Shown: positions 29,483-35,987 of the stretch, piece by piece
Layout of the letters: each line of letters starts with the position of its first letter
Numbering within the stretch: position 1 is the stretch's first letter
Origin: a virus
Length of the DNA stretch: 40,863 nucleotides
IMG/VR virus record: IMGVR_UViG_3300021437_000041
Coordinates: 1-40,863 of that record
Reading direction: 5' to 3' (one strand)
Position numbers and translations under genes: made by a program
Notes under the pieces: model-generated
The model's database searches: none
The model's input: the letters and a program-made list of their open reading frames with translations, nothing else
Told to the model about the DNA's origin: nothing

Positions 29483-29751
29483 GCGGCGGAAGCTTCAACT
29501 ACCTCGAGCACCGTCTCGGGGATGCCTGGGAATACAGACGGGCGCTGAAGGAGCTTACAGATCGCGTCGACATCGGCGGCACCGTTGTATGCGGCGATCT
29601 GACTGCGCTCGTTCTCGCCATCGAAAGCGTGGAGAAGCTACGCGAGAGGCTCGCTCCGATCATCCATGCCGTGGAGTGGACTGTATCGGGCGACTGGGGC
29701 CGCGCGCATCTCGAAGCTGAGGTGGCCAAATACGAGAGGGACCACAAATGA
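29479..29751 (+). CDS. Hypothetical helical protein
   Basis: 90 residues from GTG. Starts S-G-G-S-F-N-Y-L, then mixed helices with a W-T-V-S-G-D-W segment. The S-G-G-S-F-[ND]-Y start recurs in uncharacterised phage proteins. Coupled both sides. Confidence 0.6.
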   Translation: MSGGSFNYLEHRLGDAWEYRRALKELTDRVDIGGTVVCGDLTALVLAIESVEKLRERLAPIIHAVEWTVSGDWGRAHLEAEVAKYERDHK

Positions 29752-29951
29752 TCGACGAGTCGGATGGAGACTTCGCGCTGTTGGCCAGCATGTCGACGCC
29801 TGGGGGATGCGGCGTCTTGCTCTTGTTGCTTGCGATCGTTCTCTATTACGTCGCCTGCCAAAACAGCGACGAGTGCTCCAAGAAGCACTGCGACGTTGGC
29901 AAGCCCGCGCTCGTCCACCACGAGTGCATCTGCGAGACACCGGCCAAATGA
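29748..29951 (+). CDS. Membrane peptide A, duplicated with next gene
   Basis: 67 residues. M-I-D-E-S start, hydrophobic helix (about 20-37), Cys-rich tail ending H-H-E-C-I-C-E-T-P-A. The next gene has the same start, helix and ending. ATGA couplings. Likely a tail facing the periplasm or cytosol with a metal or disulfide site. Confidence 0.65.
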   Translation: MIDESDGDFALLASMSTPGGCGVLLLLLAIVLYYVACQNSDECSKKHCDVGKPALVHHECICETPAK

Positions 29952-30100
29952 TCGACGAATCAAACGGCACTACCACCATAACCATTGGGCCCGTCGGCTT
30001 CATAATCGTGATTGTCGTGCTCGCGATAGCCTTCTACTACGCGGCCCACAGACCCGCCCCTGTCCAACACGACTGCACTTGCGAAACACCGGCAGCATGA
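29948..30100 (+). CDS. Membrane peptide B, paralogue of 29748-29951
   Basis: 50 residues. M-I-D-E-S-N-G-T-T, hydrophobic helix (about 16-33), ending Q-H-D-C-T-C-E-T-P-A-A. Shared ends with the upstream gene show tandem duplication with divergence. Confidence 0.6.
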   Translation: MIDESNGTTTITIGPVGFIIVIVVLAIAFYYAAHRPAPVQHDCTCETPAA

Positions 30101-30297
30101 CCGACGAGTTCCACAAGGACTTCACCGTCGAGAGTTGCGCGCGCTGCCCGATGAACTACGACGGCGTGTGCGACCACCCATCGCTTAGTGAGGAGCTGAA
30201 CATCTATCGGCGCGACGACGGACTAACATCCCTCGACAGCCCACACCCTCTTTGTCCTCTGCGCGAGATGCCACTCCTGCTTCGGGTGAAGCCGTGA
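30097..30297 (+). CDS. Small Cys4 protein, paralogue of 27106-27309
   Basis: 66 residues. C-A-R-C-P near residue 14, C-D-H-P near 25 and L-C-P-L-R-E-M-P-L-L-L-R at the end follow the 27106 protein's layout. Duplicate metal-binding proteins 3 kb apart. Confidence 0.65.
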   Translation: MTDEFHKDFTVESCARCPMNYDGVCDHPSLSEELNIYRRDDGLTSLDSPHPLCPLREMPLLLRVKP

Positions 30298-30584
30298 AGC
30301 CATCCTCCGTCATCGACACAACTCCGGGACCGGATCAGCCGTCGCGCGAGGACTCGCTTCTCGCACAGCTCAAGAAGGCACAGCGAGCACTCGCCGAAAC
30401 TCAGAACGCTATGGCCCGCGTGAACACGAAGATGACCCGCATCCAGCTCGCCATTCTGGACACCGAGTGCGAGTGCGAGTGCTCTCACGTCAACGGTCAT
30501 CAGGACATTGGCTACGACGACGAGTGCGGCCCGATGGTCTGCCTTCGTTGCCGCATCCAAGAGATCCTGCGGGTGCAGCCATGA
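30294..30584 (+). CDS. Coiled-coil protein with C-terminal Cys cluster
   Basis: 96 residues from GTG. Helix from about 20 to 60, then C-E-C-E-C-S-H and C-L-R-C. Probably one or two metal sites. GTGA and ATGA couplings. Unrecognised. Confidence 0.6.
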   Translation: MKPSSVIDTTPGPDQPSREDSLLAQLKKAQRALAETQNAMARVNTKMTRIQLAILDTECECECSHVNGHQDIGYDDECGPMVCLRCRIQEILRVQP

Positions 30585-30775
30585 GAGACAGACGAGATTT
30601 TGTCCTCGACACCTGCATCTTCATGGGCATCGTGGCTGTCATCGCTTTCGGCATTCACCTTGGCGCAAAATCGGTGCAGCGCGAGGAAGCAGCCTGCTTG
30701 GCGCGCGGTGGTCACGTCGTCAAGAAGACCACGTTCAGACTCTGCATCGGCCAGCGCGGGGAGATCTTGGAATGA
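30581..30775 (+). CDS. Small membrane protein
   Basis: 64 residues. Hydrophobic helix at about 11-29 after a basic start; two Cys in the tail. Coupled to the next gene. Function unknown. Confidence 0.6.
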   Translation: MRDRRDFVLDTCIFMGIVAVIAFGIHLGAKSVQREEAACLARGGHVVKKTTFRLCIGQRGEILE

Positions 30776-31245
30776 CGCCAGATGAGCTCGAAGCCATCGA
30801 AGCGCGCGCCAGCGCGGCAACTCCTGGGCCGTGGAAGATCGACGAGATGGAGATGTACATCCACGGCGGCGATGGGTTCATGGTCATGTCCAGGTGCCCG
30901 TTGAACGACCAGTGGCAAGTCCGCGGCCACGGCGCGGAAGTCAGCGGTAAGCGACCGCGAGGTTCGCAAGACGCAAACGCCGAGTTCATCGTGCACGCTC
31001 GCGCCGACGTGCCCGCTCTCGTTGCCGAAGTGAAGCGCCTGCGCGTCCAAAACAGCAAGCTCGTCAAAGCGGCGGCAAGCGCAGTGCTTCTGCTGCACAA
31101 GCTCGATCACATCGGTGACGCGCTCGAAGAAGATGGCCTCTCCGAGCTCGACGCATTCGACAACGTGGCGGGTATCCTGTCACAAAGCGACGCGCGCGAG
31201 CTGCTTCGCGAAGCGCTCGGCCCGTTGGGAGCGGACCCCACATGA
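30772..31245 (+). CDS. Ead/Ea22-like phage protein
   Basis: 157 residues. R-A-S-A-A-T-P-G-P-W near the start and D-A-N-A-E-F-I-V-H-A-R-A-D-V-P-A-L-V-A-E-V-K-R-L-R in the middle are hallmarks of Ead/Ea22-like proteins found in many phages and prophages. Function is not known. C-terminal helix is longer than in short forms. ATGA couplings. Confidence 0.75.
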   Translation: MTPDELEAIEARASAATPGPWKIDEMEMYIHGGDGFMVMSRCPLNDQWQVRGHGAEVSGKRPRGSQDANAEFIVHARADVPALVAEVKRLRVQNSKLVKAAASAVLLLHKLDHIGDALEEDGLSELDAFDNVAGILSQSDARELLREALGPLGADPT

Positions 31246-31754
31246 CGCCCGACGAGGCGCTGCAGTATGAATACTTCGGCTGCGCCGAGCCCGCTCTCGA
31301 TGCTCTCAAGGCCGAGGTGAAGCGTCTGCGTGAGGAGCTCGCCACGTGTGACCCGAAAGCCGTGCGGGTCGAAGCCGGAATCTGGGAGACCGACGCGCAG
31401 CGCTGGAAGGCTCGTGCGCTCAGCGCTGAAGCGGATGCGAAGCGCTTGGGGGCCATCGAACTTCGGCTCGTGACCGAGAACGCAAGGCTACGCGAGTCCG
31501 ATCAGGGGTGGACCATTGCGAACAAGCTGGTAGCTGAGAACGTGGAGCGTCTGCGTGCCGAGCTCGACCGCATGCGCGCTGCGCTCGACTTCCTCGACGA
31601 CGAGGTGAAGCGCCGCGAGGAAGTGCTCTCCAATCCGCCGAAAGGCATGGGCGCGAGCCAGGCCATGCTGATGGGAGACTTTCGCAGCGCGCCACCCAGC
31701 GTCATCTCGCGCCTGCGCTGGCACATCCGGAATATCCGAAGAGACAAGTCGTGA
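31242..31754 (+). CDS. Coiled-coil protein
   Basis: 170 residues. Starts T-P-D-E like 26319 and 30772. Long Ala/Glu/Arg coiled coil at about 18-125, then a basic tail. Family unknown. Confidence 0.6.
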   Translation: MTPDEALQYEYFGCAEPALDALKAEVKRLREELATCDPKAVRVEAGIWETDAQRWKARALSAEADAKRLGAIELRLVTENARLRESDQGWTIANKLVAENVERLRAELDRMRAALDFLDDEVKRREEVLSNPPKGMGASQAMLMGDFRSAPPSVISRLRWHIRNIRRDKS

Positions 31755-32023
31755 GGACCTGCAGAGATTGGATGCTCGCGCGGCAGGCGTTCGAGGCTTA
31801 CTACGCGCTCCCGAGCCGCGTTCTCAAGTGGGAAGACCTTTCCTCGCATGAGCGCGCCAAATGGCTGTGCTGCGCGCTGACAGTCGCAGCAACGCTCGGC
31901 GTGGAGAGCCTCGTCGAAATGACGCCGCCGTGCCGTGTCGACACGAGACTCCGCCCTGAGGCGCCGTTCCCGCGCAACTTCATCGACAGCGCGGCCAAGC
32001 GCATCGCGGAGTGGCTGTCGTGA
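31751..32023 (+). CDS. Hypothetical protein
   Basis: 90 residues from GTG. Helical with W-E-D-L-S-S-H-E-R-A-K-W-L and C-C-A-L-T-V-A-A. Coupled both sides. Unrecognised. Confidence 0.6.
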   Translation: MRTCRDWMLARQAFEAYYALPSRVLKWEDLSSHERAKWLCCALTVAATLGVESLVEMTPPCRVDTRLRPEAPFPRNFIDSAAKRIAEWLS

Positions 32024-32325
32024 CCGACAAGCCCCAGCGCTATCACATCGTGAAGCACACGTTTTCGGTGATCCATCAGATCGACGCCGATTATCCGTGC
32101 CCCGAGTTTCACTTCGCGGAAAACCGCTGCAGTCAGAACGTGGTGGATGCACTGCACGCCGCCGTCGAAGTCGAGTCTGAGTTCCACATCTGCAGCACGT
32201 GCTGCTCGCATCGCGCTGAGTACGTCGGCGCATACGACACGCTCGAAGAAGCCGAAGACGCAGGCGGCTACGACACAGACCCCAAGCGTATCCGCGCGAA
32301 GCTGGAGAAGGACAACGGGCAGTGA
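32020..32325 (+). CDS. Hypothetical Cys/His-containing protein
   Basis: 101 residues from GTG. C-P-E-F-H, C-S and C-S-T-C-C-S-H suggest metal binding. Mixed fold with an acidic helix. Unrecognised. Confidence 0.6.
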   Translation: MTDKPQRYHIVKHTFSVIHQIDADYPCPEFHFAENRCSQNVVDALHAAVEVESEFHICSTCCSHRAEYVGAYDTLEEAEDAGGYDTDPKRIRAKLEKDNGQ

Positions 32326-32516
32326 TCGAGAACACGAACAAAGACGTTCCGAGGCCATGGCGATGGTGGTTTGAGCGAAACGGCGCGGTTGTTAGCGGCT
32401 TCGCATCCACCAAGCGCGGCGCCAGACAAGCCATGTACGCAGTCATGGGCGTGATGCCCAAGGACTCGGAAGCGCACAGGGCCTATCGAGCGTCGCTAGG
32501 GCTAGACGAGTCATGA
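32322..32516 (+). CDS. Small protein, unknown
   Basis: 64 residues from GTG. W-R-W-W-F-E-R-N-G-A at the start and a helical end. Coupled. Unrecognised. Confidence 0.6.
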   Translation: MIENTNKDVPRPWRWWFERNGAVVSGFASTKRGARQAMYAVMGVMPKDSEAHRAYRASLGLDES

Positions 32517-32743
32517 AGCGCGAGCCGCCGTTCGCCGTGAACGTAGCCGAGCCCATCAAGTGGACAGTCGCGTCCACCCCGGAGGAGCTGCGCGCGCAGA
32601 TGCGTCGCGGGTGGGAAATCTTGAAGCGCGAGATGGAAGAGGAGCGTCGCAACCCGCGTCCGCGCATTTGGTATGTGCATCCGCGCGACTTCGAGGAGTA
32701 CGTCGCGCTCGGCATCTGCGACAGGCAAGGGCGGTGGAAGTGA
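32513..32743 (+). CDS. Small charged protein, unknown
   Basis: 76 residues. Charged helix (E-L-R-A-Q-M-R-R-G-W-E-I-L-K-R-E-M-E-E-E-R), then aromatic R-I-W-Y-V-H-P. Coupled. Unrecognised. Confidence 0.6.
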   Translation: MKREPPFAVNVAEPIKWTVASTPEELRAQMRRGWEILKREMEEERRNPRPRIWYVHPRDFEEYVALGICDRQGRWK

Positions 32744-32976
32744 GCGGCGCATACGCCGAAGCGATGGACGACAAGATCCACGAGATGCTCGATTGGCAGG
32801 AGCAGAAGCTCAACATGGTTGGGCTGACGTGCGCTCCGCGCGTGCTCGGCCCGCACTGCCAGCTTCCGTGGCACTGCGGCTGGCCGATGGAGCATTACCC
32901 GTGCGCAACGCCCGTGGACCTTGGCGGGTTCGTGTGGACTTGTCGCAAGTGCGGAAGCTCGGAGGTGCAGACGTGA
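32740..32976 (+). CDS. Small zinc-ribbon-like protein
   Basis: 78 residues from GTG. C-G-W-P-M, H-C and the pair C-R-K-C near the end look like a treble-clef-type site. Unrecognised. Confidence 0.55.
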   Translation: MSGAYAEAMDDKIHEMLDWQEQKLNMVGLTCAPRVLGPHCQLPWHCGWPMEHYPCATPVDLGGFVWTCRKCGSSEVQT

Positions 32977-33233
32977 CGGCGACCGCGCTCGACAGGCTGA
33001 CGCGAGCTTGGTGGCGCTACGCCATCGTGGTGCGCCTCGACGCTGCCAAGCAGATCTGGACCGCCTACGTAGTCGATGTCTACGAGGTGGACAACGCAGC
33101 TCACAAGGACACGTTTCAACATCGCACAGGCGCTGTCGCATCCTATTCCGGCGCGAAGCGTGAGGACGCCATCAACTTCTGCTGTCGGGAGATCTCGCGT
33201 CTGGCCGAGGACATCGACGACCCGGACGAATAG
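32973..33233 (+). CDS. Last gene of the long operon, unknown
   Basis: 86 residues from GTG. Strand-rich W-W-R-Y-A-I-V-V-R-L and W-T-A-Y-V-V-D-V-Y, then a helix. A gap and a motif copy follow, so transcription probably ends near here. Confidence 0.6.
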   Translation: MTATALDRLTRAWWRYAIVVRLDAAKQIWTAYVVDVYEVDNAAHKDTFQHRTGAVASYSGAKREDAINFCCREISRLAEDIDDPDE

Positions 33234-33238
33234 GCTTG

Positions 33239-33256
33239 CTACTAATAAATTGATTG
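33239..33256 (+). promoter_or_regulatory. 18-bp motif copy (CTACTA-ATAAAT-TGATTG)
   Basis: At the start of the TerD/TerC unit. A -10 at TTGATT would place transcription start at about 33262, which is itself a GTG. Confidence 0.55.
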
Positions 33257-33261
33257 CTACA

Positions 33262-33351
33262 GTGTCGGCTGCTGCTGGCCCGGTGTCGGGCTTTGTCGTT
33301 GCGAAAGGCTTGGTGCGGGAATGGTCTCGTGCACGAGCCAAGCGTTGGTAA
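33262..33351 (+). CDS. Possible leaderless 29-residue peptide
   Basis: GTG directly behind the motif. Ala/Val-rich start, basic end (R-A-R-A-K-R-W). Its TAA overlaps the ATG of a 19-codon frame (33351-33410) just before terD. Weak support. Confidence 0.3.
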   Translation: MSAAAGPVSGFVVAKGLVREWSRARAKRW

Positions 33352-33410
33352 TGAGCGTGAACCGCTACTTCGGGCCAGCAGCGCTGTGCCAACAGATACC
33401 AAAGGAATGA
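33351..33410 (+). CDS. Possible 19-residue peptide before terD
   Basis: ATG overlaps the preceding TAA; the stop is three bases before the TerD start. It may only couple translation. Low support. Confidence 0.2.
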   Translation: MSVNRYFGPAALCQQIPKE

Positions 33411-33413
33411 TAC

Positions 33414-33980
33414 ATGGATTTTCAGATCGTAGAAAAGGGCGCGACACTCGAGATCAAGGATAAGGCTGGCAAGGCGCTGACCAACGTCTATCTCGGCGCT
33501 GGTTGGGACTTCACGGGCAAGCCGGTGGACCTGGATCTGGTTGCCGCGTGCCTCGACGGCAACGGCAAGCTCACCGCGCAGACGCGTCTGGTGTACTTCG
33601 GCGACAAGACCGAGCCGGGCGTGCAGCTGAGCGAGGACAACCGCACTGGCGAAGGGGATGGAGACGACGAGAGCATCGTGTTCACGCTCTCCGAGGTCGA
33701 AGCCGATGTGAAGAAGATCGCGTTTGGCATCGCTGCTTACGCGGGTGCAGACCTGAAGAGCGCGACGAACGTGCATTTCCGCGTTTGCGACGGCAAAGAC
33801 GGTAGCGGCCCGCAGGTGTTGGAGGTTCGTGTTGCTGACGCAGAGTCGGGGCAGACTGTTTTGCACGCTGGAAACCTCGTTCGCGGCGAAGACGGCTGGA
33901 AGATCGAGAACGTCAGTGCCTTTTACTCGAAGGGCAACGGCGCCGACGCCATCCGCGGCTTTGCCGGGCTTTTCAGCTGA
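33414..33980 (+). CDS. terD: TerD-domain protein
   Basis: 188 residues covering one complete TerD domain. Y-L-G-A-G-W-D, D-L-D-L-V-A-A-C-L-D, V-Y-F-G-D-K-T and Q-L-S-E-D-N-R-T-G-E-G-D-G-D-D-E-S-I are the Ca-binding signature. TerD proteins act in tellurite and phage-stress pathways, often with TerC. AAAGGAA precedes the ATG. It is followed at once by a small gene and a TerC-like gene, a minimal ter-like module. Confidence 0.9.
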   Translation: MDFQIVEKGATLEIKDKAGKALTNVYLGAGWDFTGKPVDLDLVAACLDGNGKLTAQTRLVYFGDKTEPGVQLSEDNRTGEGDGDDESIVFTLSEVEADVKKIAFGIAAYAGADLKSATNVHFRVCDGKDGSGPQVLEVRVADAESGQTVLHAGNLVRGEDGWKIENVSAFYSKGNGADAIRGFAGLFS

Positions 33981-33981
33981 C

Positions 33982-34227
33982 ATGGCCAAGTACCAAAAAA
34001 AGCTGCTCACCGAAGCGCATCAGCTCTCGGATGAAGACTATCCAACCTGGCTTACGCTGTTGTTTGCGGACGGCCGAGTGAAGCTCGAAAACGGACAGTA
34101 CGTCGTTGGGACGCGTGAGGGCCTCAAGACCACGAGCCTCGAAGACTGGATCGCCATTGACAGCAACGGCGACCCCTATCCGATCGCCGCGGATGTGTTT
34201 GCGGCGACGTACAAACCCGCAGAGTAA
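33982..34227 (+). CDS. Small protein in the ter-like module
   Basis: 81 residues. W-L-T-L-L-F-A-D-G-R-V-K-L-E-N-G-Q-Y-V-V resembles a beta-hairpin; acidic helix before. Starts immediately after terD stop. Unrecognised; linked to TerD/TerC by position. Confidence 0.6.
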   Translation: MAKYQKKLLTEAHQLSDEDYPTWLTLLFADGRVKLENGQYVVGTREGLKTTSLEDWIAIDSNGDPYPIAADVFAATYKPAE

Positions 34228-34230
34228 ATC

Positions 34231-34782
34231 ATGAACGAGCTATTCGCCCTGATCGCTGTCATTTTGGTCGACGTTGCCCTCAGTTTGGACAACGCCGTAA
34301 TGATCTCTGTCGTTGCGGAGAGTGTTCCCGAGGAACAGCGGTCACGGGCGAAGCTTTACGGCATCGGCGGCGCCGTCGTGGCGCGCCTGCTGTTTGCGCT
34401 CGTAGCTTCGTGGCTTCTGAAGTTCACGCTCTTCACGCTCGCGGGCGGTGCTTACCTCGTGAAGGTCGCGTGGGACATGCGTCACCGCAATGAGCCCAAG
34501 TCCGATGGGGCTCCATCCAGCCTGTTCGGTCCCGTAGTTCGTATTATGTTGGCAGATGTAGTGATGTCCCTCGATAACGTGCTCGCCGTGGCGCACAACG
34601 CGCGCGAGCACACCGCGATCATGCTGTTCGGACTTGTTTTGTCGATCACGCTGATGTTCTTCGCGACGAAGCTCATCTCGCTCATGATCGAGCGCGAGCC
34701 ACGTCTCTATTATTTGGCCGTGGGCATCGTCGCGCTAACGGGCGTGCACATGGTTTGGCACGGAGCCTTTACCCTTGTTTAG
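34231..34782 (+). CDS. TerC/YjbE-family integral membrane protein
   Basis: 183 residues with about six or seven membrane helices. V-D-V-A-L-S-L-D-N-A-V near residue 15 and A-D-V-V-M-S-L-D-N-V-L-A-V-A near 110 are the paired D-N motifs of the TerC/YjbE family, linked to metal (Mn) export and tellurite stress. Shorter than TerC, matching YjbE-type length. Works at the cytoplasmic membrane, probably with the neighbouring TerD protein. Confidence 0.85.
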   Translation: MNELFALIAVILVDVALSLDNAVMISVVAESVPEEQRSRAKLYGIGGAVVARLLFALVASWLLKFTLFTLAGGAYLVKVAWDMRHRNEPKSDGAPSSLFGPVVRIMLADVVMSLDNVLAVAHNAREHTAIMLFGLVLSITLMFFATKLISLMIEREPRLYYLAVGIVALTGVHMVWHGAFTLV

Positions 34783-35074
34783 CGACCAGCCGGTCAGGCG
34801 CATATGCTCCGCGTGCGGCTTCAAAGACCGCAGCATCATTCCTCCCGTTGCGTGCCCGCGCTGTCACTTCCAGCCCGACAACCCGGTGACCGAAGGGCTG
34901 AAGAGCGTTCGTCCGATGAACCGGAGAGAACGGCGCCAGGAGGCGGCAAAGAACCGTCAGCTTATGCGCCAGACGCAGCGGAAGCTTCTGCGTGTTGAGA
35001 CACTTGGTCGGGCAGCTAGTACCGCGCTGCAGCCGGAGCCTGGCCCGGTTTCTGAGCACGCCGAGACGGAGTAG
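34775..35074 (+). CDS. Small zinc-ribbon protein with basic tail
   Basis: 99 residues from a TTG overlapping the previous stop, with GGAG eight bases upstream. C-S-A-C and C-P-R-C form one zinc ribbon; the rest is basic and helical (R-R-E-R-R-Q-E-A-A-K-N-R). TTG start is unusual, chosen since no in-frame ATG fits. Unrecognised. Confidence 0.55.
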   Translation: MFSDQPVRRICSACGFKDRSIIPPVACPRCHFQPDNPVTEGLKSVRPMNRRERRQEAAKNRQLMRQTQRKLLRVETLGRAASTALQPEPGPVSEHAETE

Positions 35075-35098
35075 TCACGTCAGCAGCCACGGGAGTGA

Positions 35099-35114
35099 GA
35101 CGCAAAAAAGCGTC
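35099..35114 (+). terminator. Short terminator-like hairpin GACGC-A6-GCGTC
   Basis: Five-base arms around AAAAAA between the end of the ter-like unit and the opposing 35167 gene. Weak, no T-run. Confidence 0.3.
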
Positions 35115-35166
35115 CACAGCGTGGCAATCAGAACGCGTCGGGGAGGGTGCGATCGCCGTCTGCGTG

Positions 35167-35853
35167 TCATGCGATTTTGAGCCTCCACGCGCCGATGGCT
35201 TCGATCAGTTCCCTGTTGGCCGCGGTGACGCGCACCAGTTCCGCGCGCTCGAGCTCGCGGTGTCGGATGTCGTTCTCTAGATCGGAGACCGCTTTCCGAA
35301 GCACGGCGTTCGCGCCTCGCACCCCTTCGAGATCCGCCGTCAACGCGGAAAGCCTTTTGGCGCTGGTGCTCTCGTCAAGCTGGCGAGCGACGACTTGTTC
35401 GTGGAGCTCCTTTTCCAGCGCTTCGACGCGCGCTGCGAGCATGCCGTTTTCGCCGCGCTTCTTCTCCAGCTCGGCCATGGCGTCGCCGGTTTCCGTAAAC
35501 GCAGAGCCGCGGGCGACCTTGAACTGCTGCGCACGCTCGACGCGCTCGCGTAGGACAGCTTTGCCCTGCGCGGATGGAGCATCGGGGAAGCGCAGATGCT
35601 CTAGCATCGCGGTGAGCAGCGGCTGGATGTGCACCGACTCGCGGTTCTGAAAGAGCTCGAGGTCTTTGCGCGCTACGTGTAGTTCGTTGTAGACGCTGGC
35701 CATCTCGCCGAGCGCGTCTTTGTGCAGCGCTTCGAGCTTCGCGAGGCGCTCGCGCTCCATCTCGAAGGTCTGAAACAGCTCCTCCAACCCCTTGGGGTCG
35801 ACAGCGTTTTGGCGACCTGCGAGCCGCCAGCATTCATTCGTAAACGCGCTCAT
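35167..35853 (-). CDS. Long coiled-coil protein
   Basis: 228 residues. Helical throughout with heptads at about 20-75 and 115-215. No catalytic motifs. The 35866-35883 motif lies just upstream and is shared divergently with the rtcB side. Unrecognised; SMC-like in look only. Confidence 0.65.
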   Translation of the reverse strand: MSAFTNECWRLAGRQNAVDPKGLEELFQTFEMERERLAKLEALHKDALGEMASVYNELHVARKDLELFQNRESVHIQPLLTAMLEHLRFPDAPSAQGKAVLRERVERAQQFKVARGSAFTETGDAMAELEKKRGENGMLAARVEALEKELHEQVVARQLDESTSAKRLSALTADLEGVRGANAVLRKAVSDLENDIRHRELERAELVRVTAANRELIEAIGAWRLKIA

Positions 35854-35865
35854 GCCGGATGCATG

Positions 35866-35883
35866 CTACCATTACTTTGGTGG
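35866..35883. promoter_or_regulatory. 18-bp motif copy, near-perfect palindrome (CTACCA-TTACTT-TGGTGG)
   Basis: Best-preserved palindrome of the family, between the divergent coiled-coil and rtcB-side genes, so it could control both. Confidence 0.6.
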
Positions 35884-35892
35884 GCGAGCGCC

Positions 35893-35970
35893 ATGGTACG
35901 CGAGGAGATCTCGCGGCGGGTTTTCGGTGTGAACTATGTCCTCATGAAACAGCGCTCGGCCCCACCCTGA
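35893..35970 (+). CDS. 25-residue peptide before rtcB
   Basis: ATG ten bases after the motif; basic-hydrophobic (V-R-E-E-I-S-R-R-V-F-G-V-N-Y-V). Stop is 17 bases before the rtcB GTG. May be a leader peptide. Confidence 0.35.
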   Translation: MVREEISRRVFGVNYVLMKQRSAPP

Positions 35971-35987
35971 CGTGGTAAGGCTTTCCC

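Noticed and set aside
32895-34010. 371-codon minus-strand reading frame opposite terD
   Set aside because: It is antisense to recognised TerD and coupled small genes, and has no start signal or family motif. A GC-rich shadow frame.
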